Notes under the pieces: generated by a model
Told to the model about the DNA's origin: nothing
Seen by the model: only the letters and a program-made list of their open reading frames with translations
Databases searched by the model: none
Origin: UBA8522 sp049287565
Lineage (GTDB): Bacteria > Acidobacteriota > Aminicenantia > Aminicenantales > UBA8522
Direction of reading: 5' to 3'
Length of the DNA stretch: 13,229 bases
Assembly (NCBI GenBank): GCA_049287565.1
Contig: JBAQGA010000145.1
Span: 1 to 13,229, forward strand
Translations under genes and position numbers: made by a program
Part shown: piece after piece, positions 1 through 6,758 of the stretch
Position numbering within the stretch: the first letter of the stretch is position 1
How the letters are laid out: each line of letters opens with the position of its first letter

Positions 1-4
1 ACAT

Positions 5-40
5 GGAAGGGTGGCACCTTGGGGAGCGTCCCCCTTTCTT
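5..40. repeat. Short hairpin-forming sequence at the window edge
   Basis: GGTG-G-CACC (11-19) and GGGGA-GCG-TCCCC (21-33) form two adjacent short stems, the second followed on the plus strand by a pyrimidine run (CTTTCTT, 34-40). It could be a weak terminator for a plus-strand gene left of the window, or a REP-like palindromic element downstream of the sulfatase stop. The window edge prevents deciding. Confidence 0.3.
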
Positions 41-50
41 GAGGCGGAAA

Positions 51-1634
51 TCACAGGGGCCGGGCGGAGCGCCAGCCGGCCCGGAGCTGTTTCGAAAGTT
101 CCTCGACGATTCCGGCATTCTCCGTGAGCCCGGCGATGTTGCGGTTTTCGTCGGGGTCGGATTGGTTGTCATACAGCTCGACGGCGGCGACATCGCCGGC
201 GGTCTTACGGTCGTTGTCCCAGTGCCGCCATTCCACGTAGTGGTATCTCGGGGTCACCATGGAATAGCCCATGTACCTCTGGCCGTCGGGGCTGACGTTA
301 GGCCGCCGGTGATACTGGCTGAAGGCCGCGGACTTCCAGGCGCGTCCGGGATTCAGGAAGAGGGGCTTGAAGCTCGTCCCTTCCATGCCTGAGGGGATTT
401 CGATCCCGGCCAGGTCGCAGAGGGTGGGATGTAAGTCGACCAACTCGATGAGACGGTCTGAACTTCGGCCGTTCGAGGGGGAACGCGGCCAGCGGATGAT
501 CAGGGGGACCCGGGTATCGATATTATAATTCGTCTGCTTGCACCAGCCGTTGTGTTCGCCGAGCTTCCAGCCGTGATCGCCCCAGACGACGACGATGGTG
601 TTTTCGGCGAGCCCAAGGTCTTTCAGGCCCGCTATCAATTTTCCGAAACAGGCATCGACATAGCTGACCGACGCGTAGTAGCCGTGTTTGAGCAGCCGCG
701 CGGTCTCCTCCGGCAACCGGTATTCGGCCGGGTGCCCGACGTATGTGAGGTCATAGCAGGCTTTCAGCTCATAGCTCGAGTCCGCGGCCATCACGGGGGC
801 ATTTTCAGGCAAGAAGGGGTTCGGGGCGAGGGAGAGACGATCCCGGTCGTAGAGGTCCCAGTATTTTTTTGGGGCGACGAATGGAAGGTGCGGCCGGTAA
901 TAGCCCAGTGCCATGTAGAAAGGTTTCCTCTTATCCTTAATCCTTCTGAGAGTATCGAGCGCCAGGTCCGTCTGGGCTCCGTCATAGAACGCGTCGTCGG
1001 GCGCGTCGGAAGCTTCCCAGGAGCGCCCGTAGGCCCAGCCGCCGGCATAGGCGCTCGGGTTTTTCCGGATCCTCTCCTCCCGGACTTGGGCCAGCTCCTT
1101 TTTCAGCTCTTCGTCGTAGTAAAACGATTCGGGATCCCGGTCGATGAGCTCCGGCGTCATGTACTCCGCCGGCCGGAGGTCAGGCTCATCGAAAGAAACG
1201 CGATCCGGCATGTGATTATGGAATATCTTCCCCAGGGAGACCGTGTAATAGCCGAAACGATGGAAATACTGCGGCATGGTCACGACATCTGGGATCGTCT
1301 TCCGGAATTCCTCGCCCAGGCTCCAGACATGCGTCGAGTCAGGCCTCAGGCCGGTCATCAGGCTCGCCCGGGACGGGGCGCAGGCCGCCGCCTGGCAGTA
1401 GGCTCTTGTAAAAATAATTCCCTCTCGGGCGAAGCGGTCGAAATGGGGCGATTGGATTTCCCGGTTGCCGTAGCACCCCAGCTCCGGACGCAAGTCGTCA
1501 ACGGCGACGAAGAGGATATTCGGCCGTTTTTTCGTCGTCGAGATGCGGCAGCCGGTCACCAGGCCGGCCAGGATCCCGGCCGAAGTCAGCCGCAGGAACT
1601 CCCTGCGGCCGCAGCAAGGGATTGGATTCGCCAT
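51..1634 (-). CDS. Tat-exported sulfatase, iduronate-2-sulfatase-like (probable lipoprotein)
   Basis: This 527-residue sulfatase of the alkaline phosphatase superfamily should hydrolyse sulfate esters, probably on a sulfated sugar, outside the cytoplasm. The N-terminus has a twin-arginine motif (GRREFLRLT, residues 9-17), a short hydrophobic stretch, and a lipobox-like VTGC with Cys29, so a Tat-exported lipoprotein is likely. Metal ligands appear as DD at 46-47 and DHG at 353-355. The nucleophile is in CAPSR (85-89), where Cys85 would become formylglycine. GKIFH (135-139), YYRPHLPF (245-252) and WGDHGWKLGEH (351-361) closely match iduronate-2-sulfatases. The length is full and the C-terminal DPDENRN-type segment is present. 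The ATG at 1634 is the only start that keeps the Tat motif, since an in-frame stop lies just upstream. No Shine-Dalgarno is visible, so translation may be leaderless. No maturase gene or glycosidase lies nearby. The family is clear; the exact substrate is not. Confidence 0.93.
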   Translation of the reverse strand: MANPIPCCGRREFLRLTSAGILAGLVTGCRISTTKKRPNILFVAVDDLRPELGCYGNREIQSPHFDRFAREGIIFTRAYCQAAACAPSRASLMTGLRPDSTHVWSLGEEFRKTIPDVVTMPQYFHRFGYYTVSLGKIFHNHMPDRVSFDEPDLRPAEYMTPELIDRDPESFYYDEELKKELAQVREERIRKNPSAYAGGWAYGRSWEASDAPDDAFYDGAQTDLALDTLRRIKDKRKPFYMALGYYRPHLPFVAPKKYWDLYDRDRLSLAPNPFLPENAPVMAADSSYELKACYDLTYVGHPAEYRLPEETARLLKHGYYASVSYVDACFGKLIAGLKDLGLAENTIVVVWGDHGWKLGEHNGWCKQTNYNIDTRVPLIIRWPRSPSNGRSSDRLIELVDLHPTLCDLAGIEIPSGMEGTSFKPLFLNPGRAWKSAAFSQYHRRPNVSPDGQRYMGYSMVTPRYHYVEWRHWDNDRKTAGDVAAVELYDNQSDPDENRNIAGLTENAGIVEELSKQLRAGWRSARPL

Positions 1635-1643
1635 GGAAAAGCG

Positions 1644-1673
1644 AGCATATCATAATCCCGAAGGATACTTCAA
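1644..1673 (-). promoter_or_regulatory. Candidate promoter for the sulfatase gene
   Basis: On the minus strand, TTGAAG (1668-1673) and TATGCT (1644-1649) are 18 bp apart. The implied transcription start is only a few bases before the ATG at 1634, which fits the lack of a Shine-Dalgarno sequence. A competing -10, TATGAT at 1649-1654, lacks a good -35. This is a weak match in an AT-richer stretch, so it is only a candidate. Confidence 0.25.
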
Positions 1674-1714
1674 ATCTCAGCCTTCTGGAAGAAGAATAAG
1701 AAAAGGAAGCCGGG

Positions 1715-1743
1715 TTGACCGTCGCCTGGGCCTGTGTTATAAG
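1715..1743 (+). promoter_or_regulatory. Probable sigma70-type promoter of the M1 peptidase unit
   Basis: TTGACC (1715-1720) and TATAAG (1738-1743) are separated by exactly 17 bp, each one base from consensus. The start would be near 1750, giving a leader of about 33 nt with the ribosome binding site GAGGAG at 1771-1776. It lies in the 148-bp region between the divergent sulfatase and peptidase genes. Confidence 0.6.
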
Positions 1744-1782
1744 CATCGAAGAAACAGGGGAATATTCGGAGAGGAGTTCGGC

Positions 1783-3729
1783 ATGAAAAAATTAAGCATC
1801 ATTTTCGTGCTCAGTCTTGGGCTCATCCCTTCGAGCGGGTTCGGCGCTCTGAGCAAACACATCGTCGATTACCGCATCCAGGTGAAGCTTCTTCCGGAGA
1901 CAAAAGGACTGGCGGGCCGGGAGACGGTCACTTGGCTGAACGATTCAGCGGTCCCCGTCTCGGAACTCCAGTTTCATCTCTACCTCAACGCCTTCAAGAA
2001 CAACCGTTCCACCTTTATGAAGGAGAGCGGGGGGAGCCACCGCGGGTTCAAGCTCGATGAAGACAACTGGGGATACAACACGGTGAAGATTCTCCGGATT
2101 AAGGATGGAGAGGACCTGACCTCCCGGATGGAATTCATCCAGCCGGACGACGGGAATCCCGACGACCAGACGGTCATGCGGGTTCCGCTGCCCTCGCCGG
2201 TGAACCCGCAAGAAAAAATCACCCTCGAGGTCGAATTCGAGGCCAAGCTTCCCCGGGTGTTCGCCCGGTCTGGGTTCGCCGACGATTTCTACATGGTCGG
2301 CCAGTGGTTCCCCAAGCTCGGCGTCAATCAGGAAGGGGTCTGGAACTGTCACCAGTATCATGCGAATACTGAATTTTTCGCCGACTACGGGGTCTTCGAG
2401 GTGGAGATCACAGTCCCTAAAGGATACGTAGTGGGAGCCACCGGACAGCGGATGAAGCAGCGCGACAATGACGACGGCACGGTGATTTACACCCATTACC
2501 AGGAAGACGTTCACGATTTCGCCTGGACCGCCTGCCCCGATTTCGTCGAGTTCCGGGAGCGGTTTTCCCTGGAGGATCCTCCGGTCGATACCGAGATGAT
2601 CCTGCTCGTTCATCGCCAGCACCTCAACCAGAAGCTCCGCCTTCTGGATTCTCTGAAAAAGGGCCTCGAATTCTACAGCCGCAGCTACGGCCCTTATCCC
2701 TATCGGACAGTAACCCTGGTCGACCCTCCCATCAAGGCCATGGGAGCCGGGGGGATGGAGTATCCCACTTTGTTCACCACCATGGCTCTTTCGTTCATGC
2801 CCGGAGGACTGCGCATGCTGGAGATGGTGACCATCCATGAGTTCGGGCACGGCTACTGGTACGGCATCGTGGGGTCGAACGAGTTCGAGGAGGCCTGGCT
2901 GGACGAAGGGATCAACTCCTACTCCGAGATGAAGGCCATGGACCAATATTACGGCTCCGACCGCTCGATGGTCGACCTAGGGCCGATAAAGATCGGCGAC
3001 GGGGATTACCAAAGACTTCAGTTCATCCCGATTTTCGCCTGGGACCCGATCGTCAAGAACAGCTGGGAATTCGTCAGCGGGGGGAGCTACTCCTCGAACG
3101 TCTATTCCAAGGCCGCGATCTCACTCAAGACCCTGGAGAATTTCCTGGGCGAAGAGACCATGGCCGGGATCATGCGGACCTACTTTGAGAGATGGAAATT
3201 CCGTCACCCCACGACCGACGATTTCATCGCCGTGGCCGAGGAGGTCAGCGGTCAGGATCTGGGCTGGTTCTTCAACCAGTTCTTCAAGACGGCGGGTTCG
3301 CTGGATTATGCGGTCTCGAGCATTCGCTCCCGGGAGGAAGAGGAGCCCTCGGGCTTCTACGGGGGAGAATTGCTCGCGCCCAAGCCCAATAAAGGTGGCC
3401 GGGACAAAGATCAGGAAAAGGTCTACCGGAACGAAGTGGTGGTCCAGCGAAAAGGCGAACTCTTTTTTCCGCAGGAGATTTTGGTATCCTTTGAGGACGG
3501 CGAAGAAGTCCGGGAGACGTGGGACGGCCGGGACAGATGGAAGAAGTTCATCTACCAGCGTCCCGTCAAACTCAGATCGGCCCGCCTCGACCCCGAAAAC
3601 AAGATCCTCCTCGACGTCAACTTTTTCAACAATTCCAAGGTGATGAAACCGGACCCTGCTTCCCCGCTGAAATACGCCCTGGGGCTGGCTCTCAAGTTCC
3701 AGGAATTTCTCACCTGTCTTTCCTTTTGA
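1783..3729 (+). CDS. Secreted M1-family zinc metallopeptidase
   Basis: This 648-residue protein is a gluzincin aminopeptidase-type enzyme expected to remove N-terminal residues from peptides in the periplasm or outside the cell. A Sec signal peptide (MKKLSIIFVLSLGL, cleavage near residue 21) precedes the M1 beta-domain. The catalytic domain shows GAGGMEYP (321-328, the exopeptidase GxMEN-type motif), the zinc site HEFGH (352-356), the third zinc ligand Glu375 exactly 18 residues later, and Tyr441 in VYSKAAISL, placed like the catalytic Tyr of M1 enzymes. The open frame runs back to 1543, but the ATG at 1783 is preferred: it has GAGGAG six bases upstream, begins a clean signal peptide, and lies downstream of the promoter. 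The C-terminal ERAP1-like helical domain of large M1 enzymes appears to be absent. The membrane-protein gene follows 13 bases later, so the two are likely cotranscribed. Confidence 0.93.
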   Translation: MKKLSIIFVLSLGLIPSSGFGALSKHIVDYRIQVKLLPETKGLAGRETVTWLNDSAVPVSELQFHLYLNAFKNNRSTFMKESGGSHRGFKLDEDNWGYNTVKILRIKDGEDLTSRMEFIQPDDGNPDDQTVMRVPLPSPVNPQEKITLEVEFEAKLPRVFARSGFADDFYMVGQWFPKLGVNQEGVWNCHQYHANTEFFADYGVFEVEITVPKGYVVGATGQRMKQRDNDDGTVIYTHYQEDVHDFAWTACPDFVEFRERFSLEDPPVDTEMILLVHRQHLNQKLRLLDSLKKGLEFYSRSYGPYPYRTVTLVDPPIKAMGAGGMEYPTLFTTMALSFMPGGLRMLEMVTIHEFGHGYWYGIVGSNEFEEAWLDEGINSYSEMKAMDQYYGSDRSMVDLGPIKIGDGDYQRLQFIPIFAWDPIVKNSWEFVSGGSYSSNVYSKAAISLKTLENFLGEETMAGIMRTYFERWKFRHPTTDDFIAVAEEVSGQDLGWFFNQFFKTAGSLDYAVSSIRSREEEEPSGFYGGELLAPKPNKGGRDKDQEKVYRNEVVVQRKGELFFPQEILVSFEDGEEVRETWDGRDRWKKFIYQRPVKLRSARLDPENKILLDVNFFNNSKVMKPDPASPLKYALGLALKFQEFLTCLSF

Positions 3730-3742
3730 GGGAGGGAATGCG

Positions 3743-4624
3743 ATGAAAGTTCTGCAAAGCTACGGTTCGGGAATCAGACAGGCGTCCTCCCGTGGGAAAA
3801 TGGTCCTGGTGCTCTGGGCGTTCAATCTGCTGTTCGCGGCCGTCGTCTATTTTGTCGGCCGGGGATACTTCGTGAACGCCTTGGGCCAGAGCGCGCTCGG
3901 TGAAACGCTCAAGCGGTTCGACGCCCGTCTTTTTCTGGAAATGCTGACACACAACGCAGTCCCCGTGGGGATGATGATCAAAGTCATCGTGCTGCTGGCC
4001 TTCCTGTATTATTGGGTTTCTGTCTTCCTCACCGGAGGGATTCTTCATGTCCTCGTGTCGGCCGGCGAACCGGCGGAGGAAGGGCCGCAGAAGCGGCGGC
4101 TGGCGCCGGAGTTTTTCCAGGGGGTCGGCCGGTATCTCGGCCGGTTCTTCCGGCTGGAGGTCTATTCGCTCCTCCTCTGGCTGGGCTTCCTCATTTTCCA
4201 ATGGGTTCTCTGGCTCGTGGCGGGGCCGCTCACCGCGGATGGTTCGAATGAAAAAATGATCTATTACGTGTTCTGGGCCTGGGTGGGACTCAGCCTGGCC
4301 CTCATCTTTTTTATTCACATGATCCTGGACTATTCCCGGATCATCATCGTTCGGGCGGATACCGGCCGGGTCTGGCGCTCGCTATGGGGGGCAGCAGGAT
4401 TTGTCTTCAAAAGGCTGTTCGGGACTCTGGCCTTGTATTATATCTTGCTCATAACGGGCGTGGTCATATTCCTGGTCTATTGGGGGATCCACTCCCGGAT
4501 CTCCACCGGCTCCCCGGCAACGATCTGGCTGGCCTTTCTCATCGGCCAGGTTTTCATCATCAGCCGGGGCTGGCTCAAGATTGCCTTTCAGGCCGCCCAG
4601 CTTACTTTCTACGGCCGCGCTTGA
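3743..4624 (+). CDS. Six-helix integral membrane protein, function unknown
   Basis: I do not recognise this 293-residue protein as a named family. It has about six hydrophobic helices, near residues 20-38, 76-106, 140-162, 172-198, 222-248 and 259-280, joined by short polar loops with Arg/Lys clusters (for example KRR at 117-119). There is no signal peptide, no obvious catalytic motif and no nucleotide-binding loop. The segment DYSRIIIVRA (196-205), followed by WRSLWGAAGFVFKR, resembles the repeated internal pattern of uncharacterised bacterial membrane proteins, but I cannot assign it. The ATG at 3743 has a strong purine-rich ribosome binding site (GAGGGAGGG, 3728-3736) that overlaps the end of the peptidase gene. 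The 13-base spacing implies cotranscription with the M1 peptidase. The stop lies 3 bases from the stop of the convergent next gene. Confidence 0.85.
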   Translation: MKVLQSYGSGIRQASSRGKMVLVLWAFNLLFAAVVYFVGRGYFVNALGQSALGETLKRFDARLFLEMLTHNAVPVGMMIKVIVLLAFLYYWVSVFLTGGILHVLVSAGEPAEEGPQKRRLAPEFFQGVGRYLGRFFRLEVYSLLLWLGFLIFQWVLWLVAGPLTADGSNEKMIYYVFWAWVGLSLALIFFIHMILDYSRIIIVRADTGRVWRSLWGAAGFVFKRLFGTLALYYILLITGVVIFLVYWGIHSRISTGSPATIWLAFLIGQVFIISRGWLKIAFQAAQLTFYGRA

Positions 4625-4627
4625 TCG

Positions 4628-5761
4628 TCAGCGGCGCCGGCCGGCGTGACGGGCGACCCATGTTCCGGCGATCCAGGCCCAGAGCTTGCGGTGGAATTCC
4701 ATGGTCGGAGGGTGAGCTTCCAGGTAGGCATTCAGGTTGAACGGCTCCTTGTCCTCCGGGGTGAAGCGGACCCGGACCGTCGGGCTGTAATTAACCATGG
4801 CCTCGGGGTGGAACTGCACGCCCAGGACATTGGGGAAGCGCCGGTGGGCGATGGCCTCGGTCACCTTACCGTCGGTCGAAGTGGCGATGACCTCGAAGCC
4901 TTTCCCCAGCTTTTCGGCCTGCTGATGGTGCGCAGAAAAAACCAGGGGGGTTCCTTCGGGATCGAAACCGATTTCCCGGCAGAAACCGGCTCCGGCCGGA
5001 CTGAACTTGATTGGATGGTAAAAAAAGCTGCTGAATCTTTCCCAGGGGAAAAGGCGCGAAAACGGATTGGTGTGCCAGGCGTTCGGCCCCAGGGCGATGA
5101 CATCCTCGAAAGTGTCCAGGCCGTAAACCTCCGACCAGATGTCCTGGCTGAGCGTGCCTCCCGTCCCCGCGTTCAGGGTTTGGCCTCCCAGGCAGAAGCC
5201 GACGACCGGAAAATCCGGCTGCTGGTCAAGAAGTGGGCTGAAGGACTCGTCCTGATACCCGCCCAGGAGATGGAAGACGAACGACAACTCCAGGTAATGG
5301 CGGTAGGGGTCTTCAACACGGGTCAAAAGGCTCGTTTTCTCTCCATAAAGGCCCGGCAGGATATCCGGGCCGCCGAAAAAGACGACCCCGTCCGCGGCCT
5401 CGAAGAGCTTCCCGAATTCCGCCGTGCACTCGTTATTTCGAAAAAGAACTTCCGGGGTGAGAGGGGCGGAGACCGGATGAAAAGAGAACCAATCGAGCTC
5501 CTTGGCTTTGACATAATTCTGGGCGCGCTTGTAGTCGGTCCGTTCCCTTTCATGATAGACGCCCAGGACGGAGAGGTTGGGGATTTCGATCAGGCCTTTT
5601 TCCCGGAGTGTCGCCCAATCCCGGATCGTCCCGGCCGAGGGGTAAAGAGAAATTACCGTGATCTTTTCATCTTGAGGAGGCTGTTTCTCCGTGGGTAAGA
5701 GGCCGGCCGACAGGAGGATGCACAGGAAAAACGCTAGGAAAAGCCGCTGGAAAATCTTCAT
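4628..5761 (-). CDS. Exported class I glutamine amidotransferase-like (peptidase C26/PuuD-type) hydrolase
   Basis: This 377-residue protein has the class I glutamine amidotransferase fold of the peptidase C26 family, which hydrolyses gamma-glutamyl amide bonds. Visible motifs are GGPDILPGLYGE (130-141), the nucleophile elbow GFCLGGQ with Cys190, GGTLSQDIW (201-209), HHQQAEKLG (278-286) and GVQFHPE (314-320). The last supplies His318 and Glu320 of the Cys-His-Glu triad, so the triad looks intact. Unlike cytoplasmic PuuD (about 250 residues), it starts with a hydrophobic Sec-type signal (residues 4-22, no lipobox Cys), and it carries about 40 extra residues between GGPD and Cys190 plus a C-terminal extension. 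It is probably periplasmic. It lies 22 bases after the FAD subunit gene and is the last gene of the molybdenum hydroxylase operon. An AAGGA-like site about 12 bases upstream is weak. The substrate is unknown. Confidence 0.85.
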   Translation of the reverse strand: MKIFQRLFLAFFLCILLSAGLLPTEKQPPQDEKITVISLYPSAGTIRDWATLREKGLIEIPNLSVLGVYHERERTDYKRAQNYVKAKELDWFSFHPVSAPLTPEVLFRNNECTAEFGKLFEAADGVVFFGGPDILPGLYGEKTSLLTRVEDPYRHYLELSFVFHLLGGYQDESFSPLLDQQPDFPVVGFCLGGQTLNAGTGGTLSQDIWSEVYGLDTFEDVIALGPNAWHTNPFSRLFPWERFSSFFYHPIKFSPAGAGFCREIGFDPEGTPLVFSAHHQQAEKLGKGFEVIATSTDGKVTEAIAHRRFPNVLGVQFHPEAMVNYSPTVRVRFTPEDKEPFNLNAYLEAHPPTMEFHRKLWAWIAGTWVARHAGRRR

Positions 5762-5783
5762 GAAAATGTTTTCCTTTTTCAGC

Positions 5784-6758
5784 TCAGATCAGGCTCAGCA
5801 GCGCCTGGGAAACCGCGGCTTCGACGAGCGCTGTCTTGTATGCGTTCTCCTGGAGAGGCCGGGCTTCCCGGAGGTCGGACCGCAGAGCCTCTTTGATCAC
5901 AGCCGTGGTCAGCTTTTTGCCCTGGAGCGAGACTTCTGCCTTTGCCAGCCTCCAGGGGATGGGAGCGACCCCTCCCAGGACGATCCGCGGGTCGCTCAGC
6001 CCCCCGCCGGAAGCTGTCCCCTGGACGGCGGCGGAAACCAGCGCGAAATCCCAGGTCTCCCTCTCCTTGAGCTTGACATAGGCGCTCTTGGCGCTCTTCT
6101 TGGCCGCCGGGATTCTGACCTCGCGGAGGAGTTCGTCGGCAGCCAAAACATTCTCCCGGCGAACGTTCTTCGAGGGGAGAGCGTAAAAATCGGCCAGCGC
6201 CAGGGTCCTCTCTCCTCGCGGCGAAACGAGCGTGACCTGGGCACCCAGGGCGACGAGCATCGGCGCCAGGTCCGACGGGTAAACGATATGACAGATGCCG
6301 CCTCCGAAGATGGCGTGATATTTGTTCCTGCCCTTGGCGGCGAAGCACTGGCTGCCGCCTTTCTTCCGGCAGACCATCTGGGCGTCCCGGTAGTACCAGC
6401 AGCGCGGCCTCTGGCAGAGGTTGCCCCCGACCGTCCCGACGTTCCGGATCTGCGGTGTCGCGAGCGACGAGGCGGCCATGCTCAGGCCCGGATAATCCTG
6501 CCTGATCATGGCGTCGGCGGCGAGGTCAGAGACGGAAGTGAGGGCCCCGATGAGGACGCCGTCCTTGTCTTTCCGGACGGCGGAAAGACCCGGGATGGCG
6601 CTGAGGTCGACGACGATCTCGGGCTCGACGACCCCCTCCTTGATCTCGGTGAAAATGTCCGTCCCGCCGGCCATCGGGGAGGCTTTCCCTTCTCCTTTGG
6701 CCAGCAGGGCTACGGCCTGCTCCATAGTCTCTGGTTCGGTCCAGCGGAAATTTTTCAT
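5784..6758 (-). CDS. FAD-binding subunit of exported xanthine dehydrogenase-family hydroxylase, with Cys-rich extra-cluster loop
   Basis: This 324-residue middle subunit carries the FAD domain of a three-subunit molybdenum hydroxylase and passes electrons from the iron-sulfur subunit to an acceptor. AGGTDI (30-35) and ATPQIRNVGTVGGN (100-113) are FAD-contact motifs of the CO dehydrogenase/xanthine dehydrogenase flavoprotein family. After GGN comes a Cys-rich stretch with Cys115, 120, 130, 138 and later Cys156. Comparable loops hold a [4Fe-4S] cluster in PaoB and in the 4-hydroxybenzoyl-CoA reductase beta subunit, so this protein probably has one too (inference). The start overlaps the Mo-subunit stop by ATGA, and AAGGAGG sits 7 bases upstream (6766-6772), so translation is coupled. 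There is no signal peptide; export would depend on the Tat-tagged small subunit. Confidence 0.93.
   Translation of the reverse strand: MKNFRWTEPETMEQAVALLAKGEGKASPMAGGTDIFTEIKEGVVEPEIVVDLSAIPGLSAVRKDKDGVLIGALTSVSDLAADAMIRQDYPGLSMAASSLATPQIRNVGTVGGNLCQRPRCWYYRDAQMVCRKKGGSQCFAAKGRNKYHAIFGGGICHIVYPSDLAPMLVALGAQVTLVSPRGERTLALADFYALPSKNVRRENVLAADELLREVRIPAAKKSAKSAYVKLKERETWDFALVSAAVQGTASGGGLSDPRIVLGGVAPIPWRLAKAEVSLQGKKLTTAVIKEALRSDLREARPLQENAYKTALVEAAVSQALLSLI

Noticed and set aside
552..1655. A 367-codon plus-strand open frame opposite the sulfatase
   Set aside because: The sulfatase frame has all catalytic motifs; the antisense frame has no recognisable domain.
1543..1782. An 80-codon N-terminal extension of the M1 peptidase frame
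   Set aside because: It overlaps the sulfatase start and its promoter region, has no ribosome binding site, and would bury the signal peptide that begins at 1783.
3185..3643. A 152-codon second plus-strand frame inside the M1 peptidase
   Set aside because: Ser/Arg-rich translation typical of an out-of-frame reading of a GC-rich gene.
4611..4640. A possible bidirectional terminator between the convergent stops
   Set aside because: The GCCGC/GCGGC arms lie 12 bases apart and no T run follows on either strand.
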